A stretch of DNA of 64,000 nucleotides from assembly GCF_034140825.1 (NCBI RefSeq), contig NC_089035.1:1323001-1387000 (forward strand). The letters run 5' to 3'. Under the pieces are notes generated by a model that saw only the letters and a list, made by a program, of their open reading frames with translations, was not told the origin of the DNA and did no database searches. The DNA is from Oryza sativa Japonica Group (lineage: Eukaryota > Streptophyta > Magnoliopsida > Poales > Poaceae). The translations under genes were made by a program, and so were the position numbers. Positions 9,330-20,188 of this stretch are shown in pieces (the stretch's first letter is position 1; every line of letters starts with the position of its first letter).

Positions 9330-11080
9330 TTATAACTTATCACTGTCCCAGATGATAGTAACTAGGGGCGTTTTTTATTTGTTGAAAAATGCATTATCAA
9401 CTTCTCAAATTTTAATGAGGTAAAGGAATATGGGGATCCTTGTTTTTTGGTTTTAGGGCGTTATCAATAAGTTCTAAGAGTAGTATGTAGTTACACGAGA
9501 TTGAAAAATATAGAAAAAGGAAAAACTCATGAATAGTATAGGAAATTATAGGCAAAATAGACGATTGAAAAATATAGAAAAATTGTAGAAATGATCCTTT
9601 GATTGATATAAAGGAAAAACATAGGAATTATTAAGTTAGTAGCAATATAAATTTGAATGGTTTAACTAGGATAAATATTATCTTCCAATAGTATTTTGCC
9701 TCGATCCTACTCATAGGAAATTTTCCTATGGAATTCCCTTGAAATCTTGGTCATAGGAAATGTTGCCATGCTTTTCGTATGTTCAATTCCTACAAATCAA
9801 AGATAAAAACAGTACCAAATCCCATAGGATTTTTGTTCCTATGTTTTCTCTATTTTTTCCTATGAAGGTTTACAGGAACGATTGGGGTATATGTTGCTTT
9901 CTAACAGTCTCGATATCACACTAATATTTGGGGGTATATTTAGTTTGGTGCTTTCTAACTACAATGAAGCAAACATGACTTCATATGTGCAAATGAGCAG
10001 AAAATATATTATAATATGTTATTAATAAAAAAATTTAAATCAAATATAGAAGTATCACTTATTTCTTTATTTGAATATATTTATTCACCTGTTTAAAACA
10101 AATATTAACCTATACCATAATATCAACAAAAAATATTAGAGATTGTTTTTGTTAAAGTGTGTAAAAGTAGTACTGTGTGGGCTAATGACAAGCACTAGTT
10201 GTCTTTTATGGTAGATATGTACATGAGAAATATAAAGGGTGTTCACGCTCGGGTTGGTCACAAAATGTTTATTTACCTTACCGATCGAGGCGGTTTCTCT
10301 TGCACCAAACCTCATGACAGGAGAGTGAGGGATTATATTTCTCGTTTTCAGAAAATTATTAATGCTTCCTGCATATTCTCTATCCCTCCGTGGCTCTGTC
10401 TCAGTAAAGATTAATCCTACCTACGAGGACACATGTGTGTCTAGAGTTTATAGTTAGGAATTCGTTTTTTTTACGGAGTTGTATATCTCAAAATAAATTT
10501 TGTCCTGCACCAAACCTCCATGACAGGAAAGCGAGGGATTATATTTCTCTTTTTCAGAAAATTAGTAATGCTTCTTACATATTCCTTCGATCTCAAAATG
10601 AACAAGCATCTTCGGTCTCAAAATAAACACAAGCATGCATGATACGGAAGGAATAGTAATATAGTAGTAGGTGATCGTTGTATGTTTGCTGTCCTGAAGA
10701 TCCAAACGTATAGGATCAGGATACTCTGACTTGGGTGGGGGTAAGGAAAGGCAGAGTAGCACAGTATTTTTGAGTGTTGATACCGTATTCTGCAGCATCT
10801 ACAGTGTTAAACAGGAGAAAATACCCTAGCAACAGCACTGAAGTGATGAACAAGCATAATGAGGAGTAGACTGAAGTGACGAAAATAATCTGAAAATATA
10901 ATTAAAGAGGTAATGCGGGGACAAAGAATTGCTGCTGCGTGCCATGCCAAAGCATGGGACAATGACATGAGTACATGACAACACTGTGTACACTACTCAT
11001 GAGCTGGTAGGAGTACTGGCCTACCCATGGACGCAGATGGCCCTCACATCATACAGAGTAGGGATAAATGACATAGCCAA
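9330..11080. other. Spacer with a local duplication
   Basis: No convincing gene. A duplicated unit occurs at about 10290-10370 and 10503-10583 (CACCAAACCTC-ATGACAGGA, then GAGGGATTATATTTCTC and TTCAGAAAATTA). The rest is AT-rich, including poorly conserved MITE-like foldbacks around 9700-9850 (CATAGGAAATTTTCCTATG). Confidence 0.45.
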
Positions 11081-11084
11081 AAGC

Positions 11085-11407
11085 CTGGTTTAGTTCTTAA
11101 TTTTTTTCTAAAAACATCAGATCGAATTTTATACACATGTACAAGTATAAAATATTAAATATAGATAAAAGCAAAAATTAATTGCACAGTTTGCATGTAA
11201 ATCTTGAGACGAATCTTGTCCATAATTAGTCATAATTGCTACAGTAACCTACATGTACTAATGACGGCTTAATTAGGCTCAAAAGATTCATATTACGGTT
11301 TTCAGGTTAGTTATAAAATTAATTTTTTTATTCGTATCAAAAAAAACCTTTTCTAATACTTAGTCAAACATCGACACTCAAATATTTTGGCGAACGAAAC
11401 ACACCCT
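11085..11407. mobile_element. MITE, family not resolved
   Basis: Typical rice MITE sequence with a GTTTAGTTC-type left end (about 11088) and an inverted GAACGAAACACACCC right end. Internal text (GAGACGAATCTTG, CATAATTAGTCATAATTGCTAC, TTAATTAGGCTC) recurs inverted in the element at 27.8-28.2 kb. No coding capacity. Ends approximate. Confidence 0.55.
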
Positions 11408-11671
11408 AAAACATGAGGAGCACCACAGTATTTTGCCATAGCAACAGTACAAACTGGAGTATTGTAGAAAAGACAAACCTGCAAGACAATACGGGAGTAC
11501 TACTCTGCCTGCAATCATTAATTATCTATTCTTTTGCGAATCTTTCAGCTCGAGGAGATGCTAGCAGCATGACGCATTGACGCAGACGGAGTACTCGAGA
11601 CTGGAGAGTCACACACGACAACACACAGTGTGGTGGAGTAGACAGTACACTTGCAGGATAGTGTGTGTACT

Positions 11672-11894
11672 CACTCCGTCCAAAAAAACAAACCTGATTC
11701 CATATCTAACTTTTGACCATCCGTTTTATTTAAAAAAATATAAAAAAATTAGAAAAATAAGTCACGCATAAAGTATTAATTATGTTTTATCATCTAACAA
11801 CAATAAAAATACTAATTATAAAAAAAATTTATATAAGACGGACAGTCAAACACTGATACGAAAATCCAAGATTTTTTTTTTTTACGGAGGAAGT
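11672..11894. mobile_element. Stowaway-like MITE upstream of a SINA-like gene
   Basis: Left end CTCACTCCGTCCAAAAAAAC, right end ...TTTTTTACGGAGGAAG, with inner inverted arms (TTGACCATCCGTTTTATT against a copy near 11835-11855). It lies about 140 bp upstream of the TATA box of the next gene. Confidence 0.65.
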
Positions 11895-12030
11895 ATGTGT
11901 TGCGTGTGGCTCGCTGCATACCTCTTCCTCTTTTTACTACTCCATCGAGGCATTCAGCGATTCTACGGACCATTCCATATTGACACGTAGCCTGATGCCT
12001 CTTCCTCTTTTCCCTGCTACCCGGTCGGCT

Positions 12031-12143
12031 CTATAAATACAGACCCAATATTGCTCCAACCAGTGAAGCTACCGAGTTTCAAGCTTCTAGGAGTATTGCG
12101 TACTACTCCGTAGTAGAGTGTTTCAAGCTTTGCAGAATTGCAG
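12031..12143 (+). promoter_or_regulatory. TATA box and non-coding first exon of SINA-like gene 1
   Basis: CTATAAATAC at 12031-12040 is a good TATA box. The leader probably starts near 12065. An exon end CAG/gtaagt at 12143/12144 is a consensus donor. The matching acceptor (GTTGCAG) ends at 12491, six bases before the start codon. So the gene has a 5'UTR intron, and that intron holds a MITE. Confidence 0.6.
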
Positions 12144-12168
12144 GTAAGTAGTATTGCATACTACTATT

Positions 12169-12465
12169 CCCTCCATTCCATAATATAATAGATTTTCTAC
12201 TCCCTCCATCTCATAATATAATGGATTTTGATTTTTGATTTTATAATATAATGGATTTTATGTTTTTTTTACAACGTTTGACCACTTGTCTTATTTAAAA
12301 TTTTTTGAAATTATTAATTATTTTATTTATGGCTTACTTTATTATCTACAGTATTTTAAGCACAACTTTTCGTTTTTTATATTTGTAAAAAAAATTGAAT
12401 AAGACGAGTGGTCAAACGTTAGAAGCAAAAACCGAAAATCCCTTGTACCGTGGGGCGGAGGGAGT
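12169..12465. mobile_element. Stowaway-like MITE within the 5'UTR intron
   Basis: Inverted ends CCCTCCAT(T/C)... and ...GGGGCGGAGGGAGTAG, with inner arms TTTGACCACTTGTCTTATT and its inverted copy near 12400-12418. The left end contains a partial internal duplication of CCATAATATAAT(A/G)GATTTT. It fills most of the first intron of the following gene. Confidence 0.65.
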
Positions 12466-12496
12466 AGTAGAGTTTATTCACTGCGTTGCAGCAAGG

Positions 12497-13494
12497 ATGC
12501 GTTTGACGCGTTTAGGTATGATGAAGAAAAACGGCAAGAGGACTACCATGGATCATGGCACGGCTAAGAAGACGAGGTCGGTGAAGGTGGCGAAGAAGAC
12601 GGAGGCGGGGCTCTGCACGGATCAGCAGCAGGATGTGGAAGAGGAGACGACCAAGATGACCTACTCCATCGACAGTGACTCGCTAGAGTGTGGCATTTGT
12701 TTCTTGCCTTTTGAAGATCGAGTTTACATGGTACGTATCAATATGATGGTTGGTTGTAGACTACATCTACAAGAATGTAACAAGGCTCGAAGAGCATTTG
12801 TTTGTTGATGTGCAGTGCAAGAACGGGCACGCCGCGTGCGGCTCCTGCTGCGTCGTCATGGATGGACAGGGCATGCCCGAGCTGCAACGAGCCCATCGGC
12901 GACATCCGGTGCCGGCCGCTGGAGAAGGTGCTCGCAGCCATGTCCGCTCCCTGCAAGTTCAGGGCGAGCGGATGCATGGAGACTGTTGGCTTCACCGAGA
13001 GGCTCAGCCATGAGGCGTCGTGCACGCACGCGCCGTGCGGTTGCCCGTTCGACGGCTGCACCTACCTCGGCCTGCTGCTCTACAACCACATCCTGGACGA
13101 ACACGCCACGGACGCCGTCGTCGCCATGGGCTCCCTCCGGGGCACCACTGTGACGGTGCACAAGAGCAAGCCGTTCAACGTGCTCCTCCACCGCGGCGGC
13201 ACCCGCGGCGGCAACCGCGTCTTCCTCCTGCTCAACGGCGGCGACGTCCTGTCCGGCCGCTCGCTGTCGCTCGTCAGCGTCGGCCCTCCGCCGACGGCGA
13301 ACTGCGAGCTGCTGTACAAGATTGAACTCGCCGCCGACGGGCCAGGACCGTGCACGGGCGTGCTTAAGCTGTCGGCGTCTGGCACTGTCCCGTGCGTCCG
13401 CCGGCTGGAGGGGTTCAATGCGAAGGCGTTCCTCTTCGTGCCGGATTCTTACTGGGGCTCGTCGGACACCGTCTCCGTCACCGTGCTCATCTAA
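12497..13494 (+). pseudogene. SINA-like E3 ubiquitin ligase gene 1, frameshifted in the RING
   Basis: Coding exon 1 is 12497-12730 (start MRLTRLGMMKK; ends at donor ATG/gtacgt). Exon 2 starts after TGCAG at 12816 and runs to the TAA at 13494. Exon 1 carries the first RING pair (CGICFLPF). Exon 2 opens with CKNGHAACGSC in frame. The second half of the RING (ACPSCNEPIG), the SIAH-type zinc finger (CKFRASGC...HEASC, CGCPFDGC) and the C-terminal domain are in a different frame. The switch lies near 12855-12870 and looks like one extra base (or two missing) relative to the gene at 18 kb. Read literally, the protein stops at 13013. The rest of the frame is intact, so the lesion is recent or a sequence error. 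SINA-like proteins ubiquitinate targets through an N-terminal RING and a C-terminal substrate-binding domain. The neighbour at 18 kb is its convergent paralogue. Confidence 0.8.
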
Positions 13495-13760
13495 TGCTTC
13501 ACCATCCGCCGCATGCGTTTGCTCGCTAGCTTTTGGTTGGTCACACCTATCTCAGTGTTAAACTTCAGGGTTAATACTTGTAGTAATTCTAGTGAACTTC
13601 TAGTACGTGACTGCAACCGATCCGAATTCGCCATTGTACCATGATCCATGGCTACTTTTGCTTTGCCTCCGCAAGATGTTGTGTGTGATGTCACACAGAC
13701 ACAAAGCACATGGAGGCTCGCCAAATGTAAATGGTATGCAACCTTTTCTAACCCATCTGT
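13495..13760 (+). other. 3'UTR and downstream flank of SINA-like gene 1
   Basis: Resembles the flank after the fragment at 7.4 kb (CTTTTG-G, TCAGTGTTA, TTTGCTTTGCCTC). It also resembles, in inverted orientation, the DNA at 14.1-14.4 kb. Confidence 0.5.
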
Positions 13761-13779
13761 GAAGTGTGAACTACTGTGA

Positions 13780-14412
13780 CACTATACTTGCGTCAAAAAA
13801 AAAAAAAAACTGTGACACTATACCTTTGCATACCTACATCTGTGACCTTTTGCATAACACCATGGATAATCTAGTTCGAAATGTAGCCTTGCTAATTGTT
13901 TTTGCAATTACAAGAGGATCTTAATTTCTTGACTTTGATGTTCTACTCCCAAAATTTTTCTGATGAGTTTCATGAGTGGAACCTTAGAAGCAAAGTAGTA
14001 AATGCATAAACCCCTAAAATCCCACTTAATACAACCTCCGTCCCAAAATGTTCGGTCAAGACATATATACATACGGAATTGCCACATGATAGCTTTTTCC
14101 AATCAAAACTTACAAATTTCTAAACATTGATTTGCCTCAAGTGAAAGGTTCCACACCTAAAACCCCATAAAAAATTTTGAGACTAGAACATCAAAGTTAA
14201 GTAAAATCCTCTGGGAGTTGAAAACCAATTAGCAAGCTAGGCCACATTTTAAACTAGATTATCAAGGGTAATTATGCAAAGGTCGGAGTTGTGGCCTTGT
14301 GGGCCTGCAAAGCATAGTTCACGCTTCACAGTTGGGTTATGCAAAGTTGCAGACCATGTCCATTTGGCAATTAATCCTCCATGCTTGAGGCAACCAAAAG
14401 TAGCCATGGATC
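13780..14412. repeat. Inverted duplication of SINA-like 3' flanking DNA
   Basis: Left arm about 13640-13990, right arm about 14110-14412 (resuming for a short way after 17277). Paired landmarks: GATAATCTAGTT / AACTAGATTATC, TTGCTAATTG / CAATTAGCAAG, TTTGATGTTCTA / TAGAACATCAAA, GTGGAACCTT / AAGGTTCCAC and ATCCATGGCTAC / GTAGCCATGGAT. The arms are diverged, with small indels. They are the 3' flanks of the two convergent SINA-like genes at 12.5 and 18 kb. A short direct repeat, CTGTGACACTATAC, lies at about 13774 and 13811. Confidence 0.75.
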
Positions 14413-14422
14413 AGGATACCAT

Positions 14423-17276
14423 CAGGGGCGGATCCAGAAAAAAATAGTAGTGGGGGCTGAACAAATTACGCCAGCATAAATCGAAACATGTCTCACATGT
14501 AAATTGGCTAAATGTCAGTTCAAGGCAGGGGCGGATCCAGAAAAAAATAGTAGTGGGGGCTGAACAAATTACGCCAGCATAAATCGAAACATGTCTCACA
14601 TGTAAATTGGCTAAATGTCAGTTCAAGGTACACATTGAATTAATGATATGTCGAGAATTTTGTCCATACCAAACCAATATCGAATAGATGACGTGTCACA
14701 CCCAATCGTCTATTATTCTTCATGAGTAGTAATTTATACAAAGAAAAAGGCAAATTAACGAATAATCGAAACATACTTATTTTGGATTCAAATAATTTAG
14801 AGATTTAGGGAGGAATGGAGGCATAGAGCATACCACTAATTTCTGTTGAGGTACTAACATCTGACGCGCTTTCATATCTTCAAATTGTTGGATGATTTTT
14901 TCATCCGATTGAAAAAACCCTGACTTGGGTTTCTTTGGCTAACTTAAACACTCATTACTGGATGGAGGATCACTTTACTGGATGGAGGATCACTGCCATT
15001 TGTGTTGCTTAAACTAAAATAATACGTGAGCAATGTTCTTTTTGACATGTTGACAATCTAAAAATGTATAGAAAATAATTATAAGTTTCAAGCACAAGTG
15101 CACAACCTCATTAAGACACAATTTTAGACTATCTATTAGTATTAGAGGTTACTAGTTTACCGATTTCTAACTTCAAATCTTCAATCACAGTCACAGTAGG
15201 CTGCGACTGCGTCGTTGACTCGTTGCTGCCTTGCCGGCCACTGTGCCGCTGACCTGCTGCCTGCCTGCCTCGGCGCCTTGCGCCCTCGCGGCACCTCGCC
15301 AGCGAGCGGCTCGCCACCTTCCCGGCGGCGTGGCGGCGCAGGCGCTGGAGTGCTGGACCACCGCCTCCGCCTGGCCTGCCTTCTGTCTGGCCCATCGCCG
15401 GCTCACTGGACGCCGCCACGGCACCTTGCCGCTCGGCGCTCGCCAGCTTGCAGCTCACCGGAGGTCGCCACCTGCTCCGGGCATGCACTGGACCACCGGG
15501 GCACCGCCTGGCACGCCTCCCGTCTGGCCCCTCGCCGGACGCCACCGCCTGCTCGGCCGCCGCCCGCCGCCCGCGCCTATTCGCCTAGGGTTAGGGATTT
15601 AGGAGAGGAGGAGGTGGCCAGTGGGATTGGGGAATTGGGGAGGCGGGAGGCCGGGAGGGGGAGTAGCCAAATGGGCCAGCTGGAATCTGCCACCGTGGGC
15701 CTTTGCTTGGAGTGGGCTAGACAAAACTTGAAGACTGCGCTCGTGGTCGTGGGCTGCTCTTCGAAACAAGCCCAAATCGCGAAATAACATCGTCTTCAAC
15801 CTCCAGCCTTCCCTCCAGCCAACCTGACGAAGCTCCAGCCACCACATCTCGTGAAAAATTTTAGTGGGGGCTTAGGGGGGTCTCCATGGACCCTGGGGCG
15901 GTAGTGGGGTCTCAAGACCCCCCCGCCCCCATGGCAAATCCGCCCCTGGTTCAAGGTACACATTGAATTAATGATATGTCGAGAATTTTGTCCATACCAA
16001 ACCAATATCGAATAGATGACGTGTCACACCCAATCGTCTATTATTCTTCATGAGTAGTAATTTATACAAAGAAAAAGGCAAATTAACGAATAATCGAAAC
16101 ATACTTATTTTGGATTCAAATAATTTAGAGATTTAGGGAGGAATGGAGGCATAGAGCATACCACTAATTTCTGTTGAGGTACTAACATCTGACGCGCTTT
16201 CATATCTTCAAATTGTTGGATGATTTTTTCATCCGATTGAAAAAACCCTGACTTGGGTTTCTTTGGCTAACTTAAACACTCATTACTGGATGGAGGATCA
16301 CTTTACTGGATGGAGGATCACTGCCATTTGTGTTGCTTAAACTAAAATAATACGTGAGCAATGTTCTTTTTGACATGTTGACAATCTAAAAATGTATAGA
16401 AAATAATTATAAGTTTCAAGCACAAGTGCACAACCTCATTAAGACACAATTTTAGACTATCTATTAGTATTAGAGGTTACTAGTTTACCGATTTCTAACT
16501 TCAAATCTTCAATCACAGTCACAGTAGGCTGCGACTGCGTCGTTGACTCGTTGCTGCCTTGCCGGCCACTGTGCCGCTGACCTGCTGCCTGCCTGCCTCG
16601 GCGCCTTGCGCCCTCGCGGCACCTCGCCAGCGAGCGGCTCGCCACCTTCCCGGCGGCGTGGCGGCGCAGGCGCTGGAGTGCTGGACCACCGCCTCCGCCT
16701 GGCCTGCCTTCTGTCTGGCCCATCGCCGGCTCACTGGACGCCGCCACGGCACCTTGCCGCTCGGCGCTCGCCAGCTTGCAGCTCACCGGAGGTCGCCACC
16801 TGCTCCGGGCATGCACTGGACCACCGGGGCACCGCCTGGCACGCCTCCCGTCTGGCCCCTCGCCGGACGCCACCGCCTGCTCGGCTGCCGCCCGCCGCCC
16901 GCGCCTATTCGCCTAGGGTTAGGGATTTAGGAGAGGAGGAGGTGGCCAGTGGGATTGGGGAATTGGGGAGGCGGGAGGCCGGGAGGGGGAGTAGCCAAAT
17001 GGGCCAGCTGGAATCTGCCACCGTGGGCCTTTGCTTGGAGTGGGCTAGACAAAACTTGAAGACTGCGCTCGTGGTCGTGGGCTGCTCTTCGAAACAAGCC
17101 CAAATCGCGAAATAACATCGTCTTCAACCTCCAGCCTTCCCTCCAGCCAACCTGACGAAGCTCCAGCCACCACATCTCGTGAAAAATTTTAGTGGGGGCT
17201 TAGGGGGGTCTCCATGGACCCTGGGGCGGTAGTGGGGTCTCAAGACCCCCCCGCCCCCATGGCAAATCCGCCCCTG
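14423..17276. mobile_element. hAT element (outer copy), interrupted by an identical copy
   Basis: Ends are CAGGGGCGGATCC... and ...AATCCGCCCCTG. The perfect 8-bp direct repeat GATACCAT flanks it at 14415-14422 and 17277-17284, diagnostic of hAT. Removing the inner copy (14526-15948) and one 8-bp repeat leaves 103 + 1320 = 1423 bp, exactly the length of the inner copy. There is no transposase. The centre is GC-rich and arginine/proline-coding in several frames with nothing recognisable; it may be captured sequence. It sits in the inverted SINA-like 3' flank. Confidence 0.93.
14526..15948. mobile_element. hAT element (inner copy, 1423 bp)
   Basis: Same termini as the outer copy and flanked by its own perfect 8-bp target duplication, GTTCAAGG, at 14518-14525 and 15949-15956. 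That sequence lies 96 bp inside the outer element. The two copies are the same length. In the GC-rich centre the translated frames differ by one substitution (C to T near 15561 against 16889), so both insertions are young. The right end has a C/G-run-rich stretch CAAGACCCCCCCGCCCCCAT before the terminal repeat. Confidence 0.93.
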
Positions 17277-17336
17277 GATACCATATTACCATAGCAATAC
17301 ACATGAGAACTACTTAGGCCGAGTTAGGCCGAGTTA

Positions 17337-17463
17337 GGCTGTGTTTAGTTGATGGTAATGTTTGGATTTTGGTTGAAATTGGAGATGATGTGATTGAAAA
17401 GTTGTGTGTATATGATAGGTTGATGTGATGGAAAAGGACTGAAGTTTGGATCTAAACACAGCC
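17337..17463. mobile_element. Tourist-like MITE (127 bp)
   Basis: Ends GGCTGTGTTTAGTT and ...CTAAACACAGCC, flanked by TTA at 17334-17336 and 17464-17466, the PIF/Harbinger target. Directly adjacent (17467-17607) is a second MITE-like stretch with GTTCCAAAATTTTAC and ...GTGAACTTAACACACCC ends, probably a related or disrupted element. Confidence 0.8.
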
Positions 17464-18076
17464 TTAGTTCCAAAATTTTACTTTAAGCTTCCAACTTTTC
17501 CATCACATCAAAACTTTCCCACACACACAAACTACCAACTTTTCCGTCACATTGTTCCAATTTCAACCAAACTTTCAATTTTAGCGTGAACTTAACACAC
17601 CCTTAGTAATGGGCTAATATGATTCCATTTCAGAATAAGGACTTGACATGGGCTGTGTTCACCGTGGAGTCTAAACTCTAAAGTAGTCGTAGTGTTTGTC
17701 GGCTTCTATTTCGGTTTTCTGTCATGGCATGACGCGGTCAAATAGGATCTAGGCAATTTTTCGCGTTTTTTTCAGTTGTAACAAATAGCTGGGTACCAAA
17801 AGAAACGAGAAAAAGCTTCGCAACACCAAAACCTCTCTCTCTCTCTCTTTTTTGAGAACTACCAAAACCTATCTCGCTGCTCTGTTTCCTCTGTTCATCA
17901 TTTCATAGTTCAGTTTCGTCAGTTCACTATAGCAGTCCGAAAAATCCAGAGAGTTCAGTTTTTTTTATCGATTGATCTTAGCCAATTACAACACATATAG
18001 TAGACCTGAAAGCTAACAACAAACACTGAGATCGATAGACTCAGGACTGGAGTGACCCAAAAGCAAGCAATCACTC

Positions 18077-19064
18077 TCAGAGGTGCACGGTGACAGAGAT
18101 GGTGCCGGACGAGCCCCAGTAAGAATCGGGCACGAACAGGAACGCCTTCGCGTCGAACCCCTCCAGCCGGCGGACGCACGGGACGGTACCCGACATGGAC
18201 AGACCGAGCTCGCCGGGGGCCCGCGACACGGCGCCAAGCTCAATCTTGTACAGCAGCTCGCAGTTGGGCAACGGGGGAGGAGGGCTGATGCAGACCAGCG
18301 ACAGCGAGCGGCCCGACAGGACGTTGTCGCCGTTGAGCAGGAGGAAGACGCGGCTGCCGCCGCGGTGGAGGAGCACGTGGAACGGCTTGCTCTTGTGCAG
18401 CGTCACGGTGGTGCCGGTGCCCCGGAGACAGCCTGTGGCGACGACGGCGGCGTCCGTGGCGTGTTCGTCCTGGATGTGGCTGTACAGCAAGTGTCCCTGG
18501 TAGTTGCAGCCGTCGAACGGGCAGACACACGGGGCGTGTGGGCACGACGCCTCGTGATTCCGCCTCTCGGTGTAGGCGACGATCTCCGTGCAGCCGCTCG
18601 CCCTGATCAACCTCATGTAGGCGCTCGTGCTGAACCTGCAGGGAGCAGACATGGCCGCAAGCACCTTCTCCAGCGGCCTGCACCGGATGTTACCGATGGG
18701 CTCGATGCAGCACGGGCACATGGTGTTCATCTTGGCGTAGCAGGAGCCGCACGCAGCGTGGCCGTTCTTGCACTGCATGCACACCAACAAATTAAACAAA
18801 TGTTGCTCAGGAATGTTCTAAATACGTGCAAGAATCTAAAACTAATTACTACTAGTACGGAGTACAAGATTAGTACAGTACCATGTAAACTCGATCTTCA
18901 AAAGGAACGAAGCAAATGGGACACTCCAGTGCGTCACGCTCGATGGAGTAGGTCAGCTTGGTCGTCTCATCTTTCCCGTCCTGCTGAGCCTTGTTCTCCG
19001 ACCACCTCGTCCTCTTGGGCGTACCAGTATTATCCATCGTACCCTTCTTCTTCAAACGCATCAT
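18077..19064 (-). CDS. SINA-like E3 ubiquitin ligase gene 2
   Basis: Two coding exons on the minus strand: 19064-18882 (donor ATG/gtactg) and 18772-18077 (acceptor GCATGCAG), both phase 0, giving about 292 residues. The start is set at MMRLKKKG because a likely 5'UTR acceptor lies just upstream, near 19085, and the paralogue starts alike. Domains: RING about 49-95 (CPICFVPF, CKNGH, CGSC, CPCC, all ligands present), then a SIAH-type zinc finger and CPFDGC...H motifs, then the C-terminal substrate-binding domain ending GTVPCVRRLEGF...SYWGSSGTISVTVHL. The intron splits the RING at the same place as in all four other SINA-like genes here. Odd feature: the first zinc-finger loop is nine residues longer than in the paralogue (FSTSAYMRLIRASGC against FRASGC). 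Predicted RING-type E3 acting in nucleus or cytosol. It converges on gene 1. Confidence 0.85.
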
Positions 19065-19109
19065 TGTTGCTAAGTGAGGGAACTGCATCTGCATATATAT
19101 AATGCTGCG

Positions 19110-20130
19110 CAGAAGAAAAGCTTGAGCTTATTTGCTTCTCTGTAATAAGTTAAAATGGAACTCACCCAGTAGCTTGAGCCTTGAGGCACCGAAGATCTAT
19201 TGTCTTACTAGATTAAATCGACCAAAGGGATCAATTGTGAACGGCGAGAGGGTTGAGCGCATAGGTGAGGCAGTCATCGGTAGCAAATCCATATTGGAAG
19301 AAATGGTCCTAATCAACTCCTCCCTCGGTCCTATAATATAAAGGATTTGGGTGGACGTGACACGTCGTATCTCATTGTACTATAATATGTCATATTCACC
19401 TAAAATCTCTTATATTATGGGATGGATGGAGTAATAGTCATGAGTACGGAGCGAGCAGTTTGGCCTGATAGTGTTGTTGGACTTGCCACAAAATGGGTTC
19501 TAGGGTCGTATCTTAAAACTAGAGTGGCAACTGTGATGGTTTATGCAAATTTTGCCATTAATCTACATTGTTTTAGGTACATCACGATCTAACAGGTTAT
19601 ACTTTAAGTTTTTTCTCCATAGGAGTGTCTAGAAAATTAGAAAAATACATGAAAAAAAAACTTATAACTAGTAAAAGTTACAAAATTACATGCAAAAAAA
19701 ATTTCAAACTGAGATAGAAATAAAATAAAACCAAATAAAACAACACAATTGTAGTTAAAATAAACTAAAATTGCAATGTTGATCTTGCATCGCATGATGA
19801 ATTGGCCGCACAGGTATATTTTTGCAAATATTCTTAAATATTAATCCCGGACAATCAGAAAAAAAGTATATTTGAAAATTTAATTCAATAAACAGAAAAT
19901 ATATAGTAAAGCTACAATTTTGGCAAGGTAAAGAAGAGTGAGGTTATTTAAGGTCTTATCAAATTATGGTGGAGTTTTAATAACAACACAATTTTCGAAA
20001 GTTCCCGTTTTTTCTTAAAACAAGATAAAATTTCTTAAATTAAAACAAACCTTCCGAAATACTCTTGGTGAAGTATTTGGCACAATCTCCTATCTCCAAG
20101 ACTCCTTAACTCTTAAGCATGCAGCAGATC
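19110..20130. other. Intergenic region between divergent SINA-like genes
   Basis: It serves as upstream DNA for gene 2 (minus) and gene 3 (plus). About 19320-19430 holds a short MITE-like foldback (TCCTATAATATAAAGGATTT... and ...ATCTCTTATATTATGGGATGG). The rest is AT-rich with no gene seen. Confidence 0.4.
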
Positions 20131-20140
20131 GTTATAAAAT
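20131..20140 (+). promoter_or_regulatory. TATA box of SINA-like gene 3
   Basis: GTTATAAAAT at 20131-20140, about 50 bp upstream of the start codon at 20189, a normal distance if the leader is short. Confidence 0.45.
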
Positions 20141-20188
20141 CTGTTTCATCGGCGAGATATTCGGGAGCAGAGGATTCTAGCGCCCAAG

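Noticed and set aside
15129-17175. Paired identical frames of 138 and 190 residues in the hAT copies
   Set aside because: Both strands are open because the centre is GC-rich. No known domain, no start context or promoter, and no hAT transposase similarity. Left as transposon interior.
18083-19102. 339-residue plus-strand frame over SINA-like gene 2
   Set aside because: Antisense shadow of the real two-exon gene. It ignores the splice sites that restore the RING on the minus strand.
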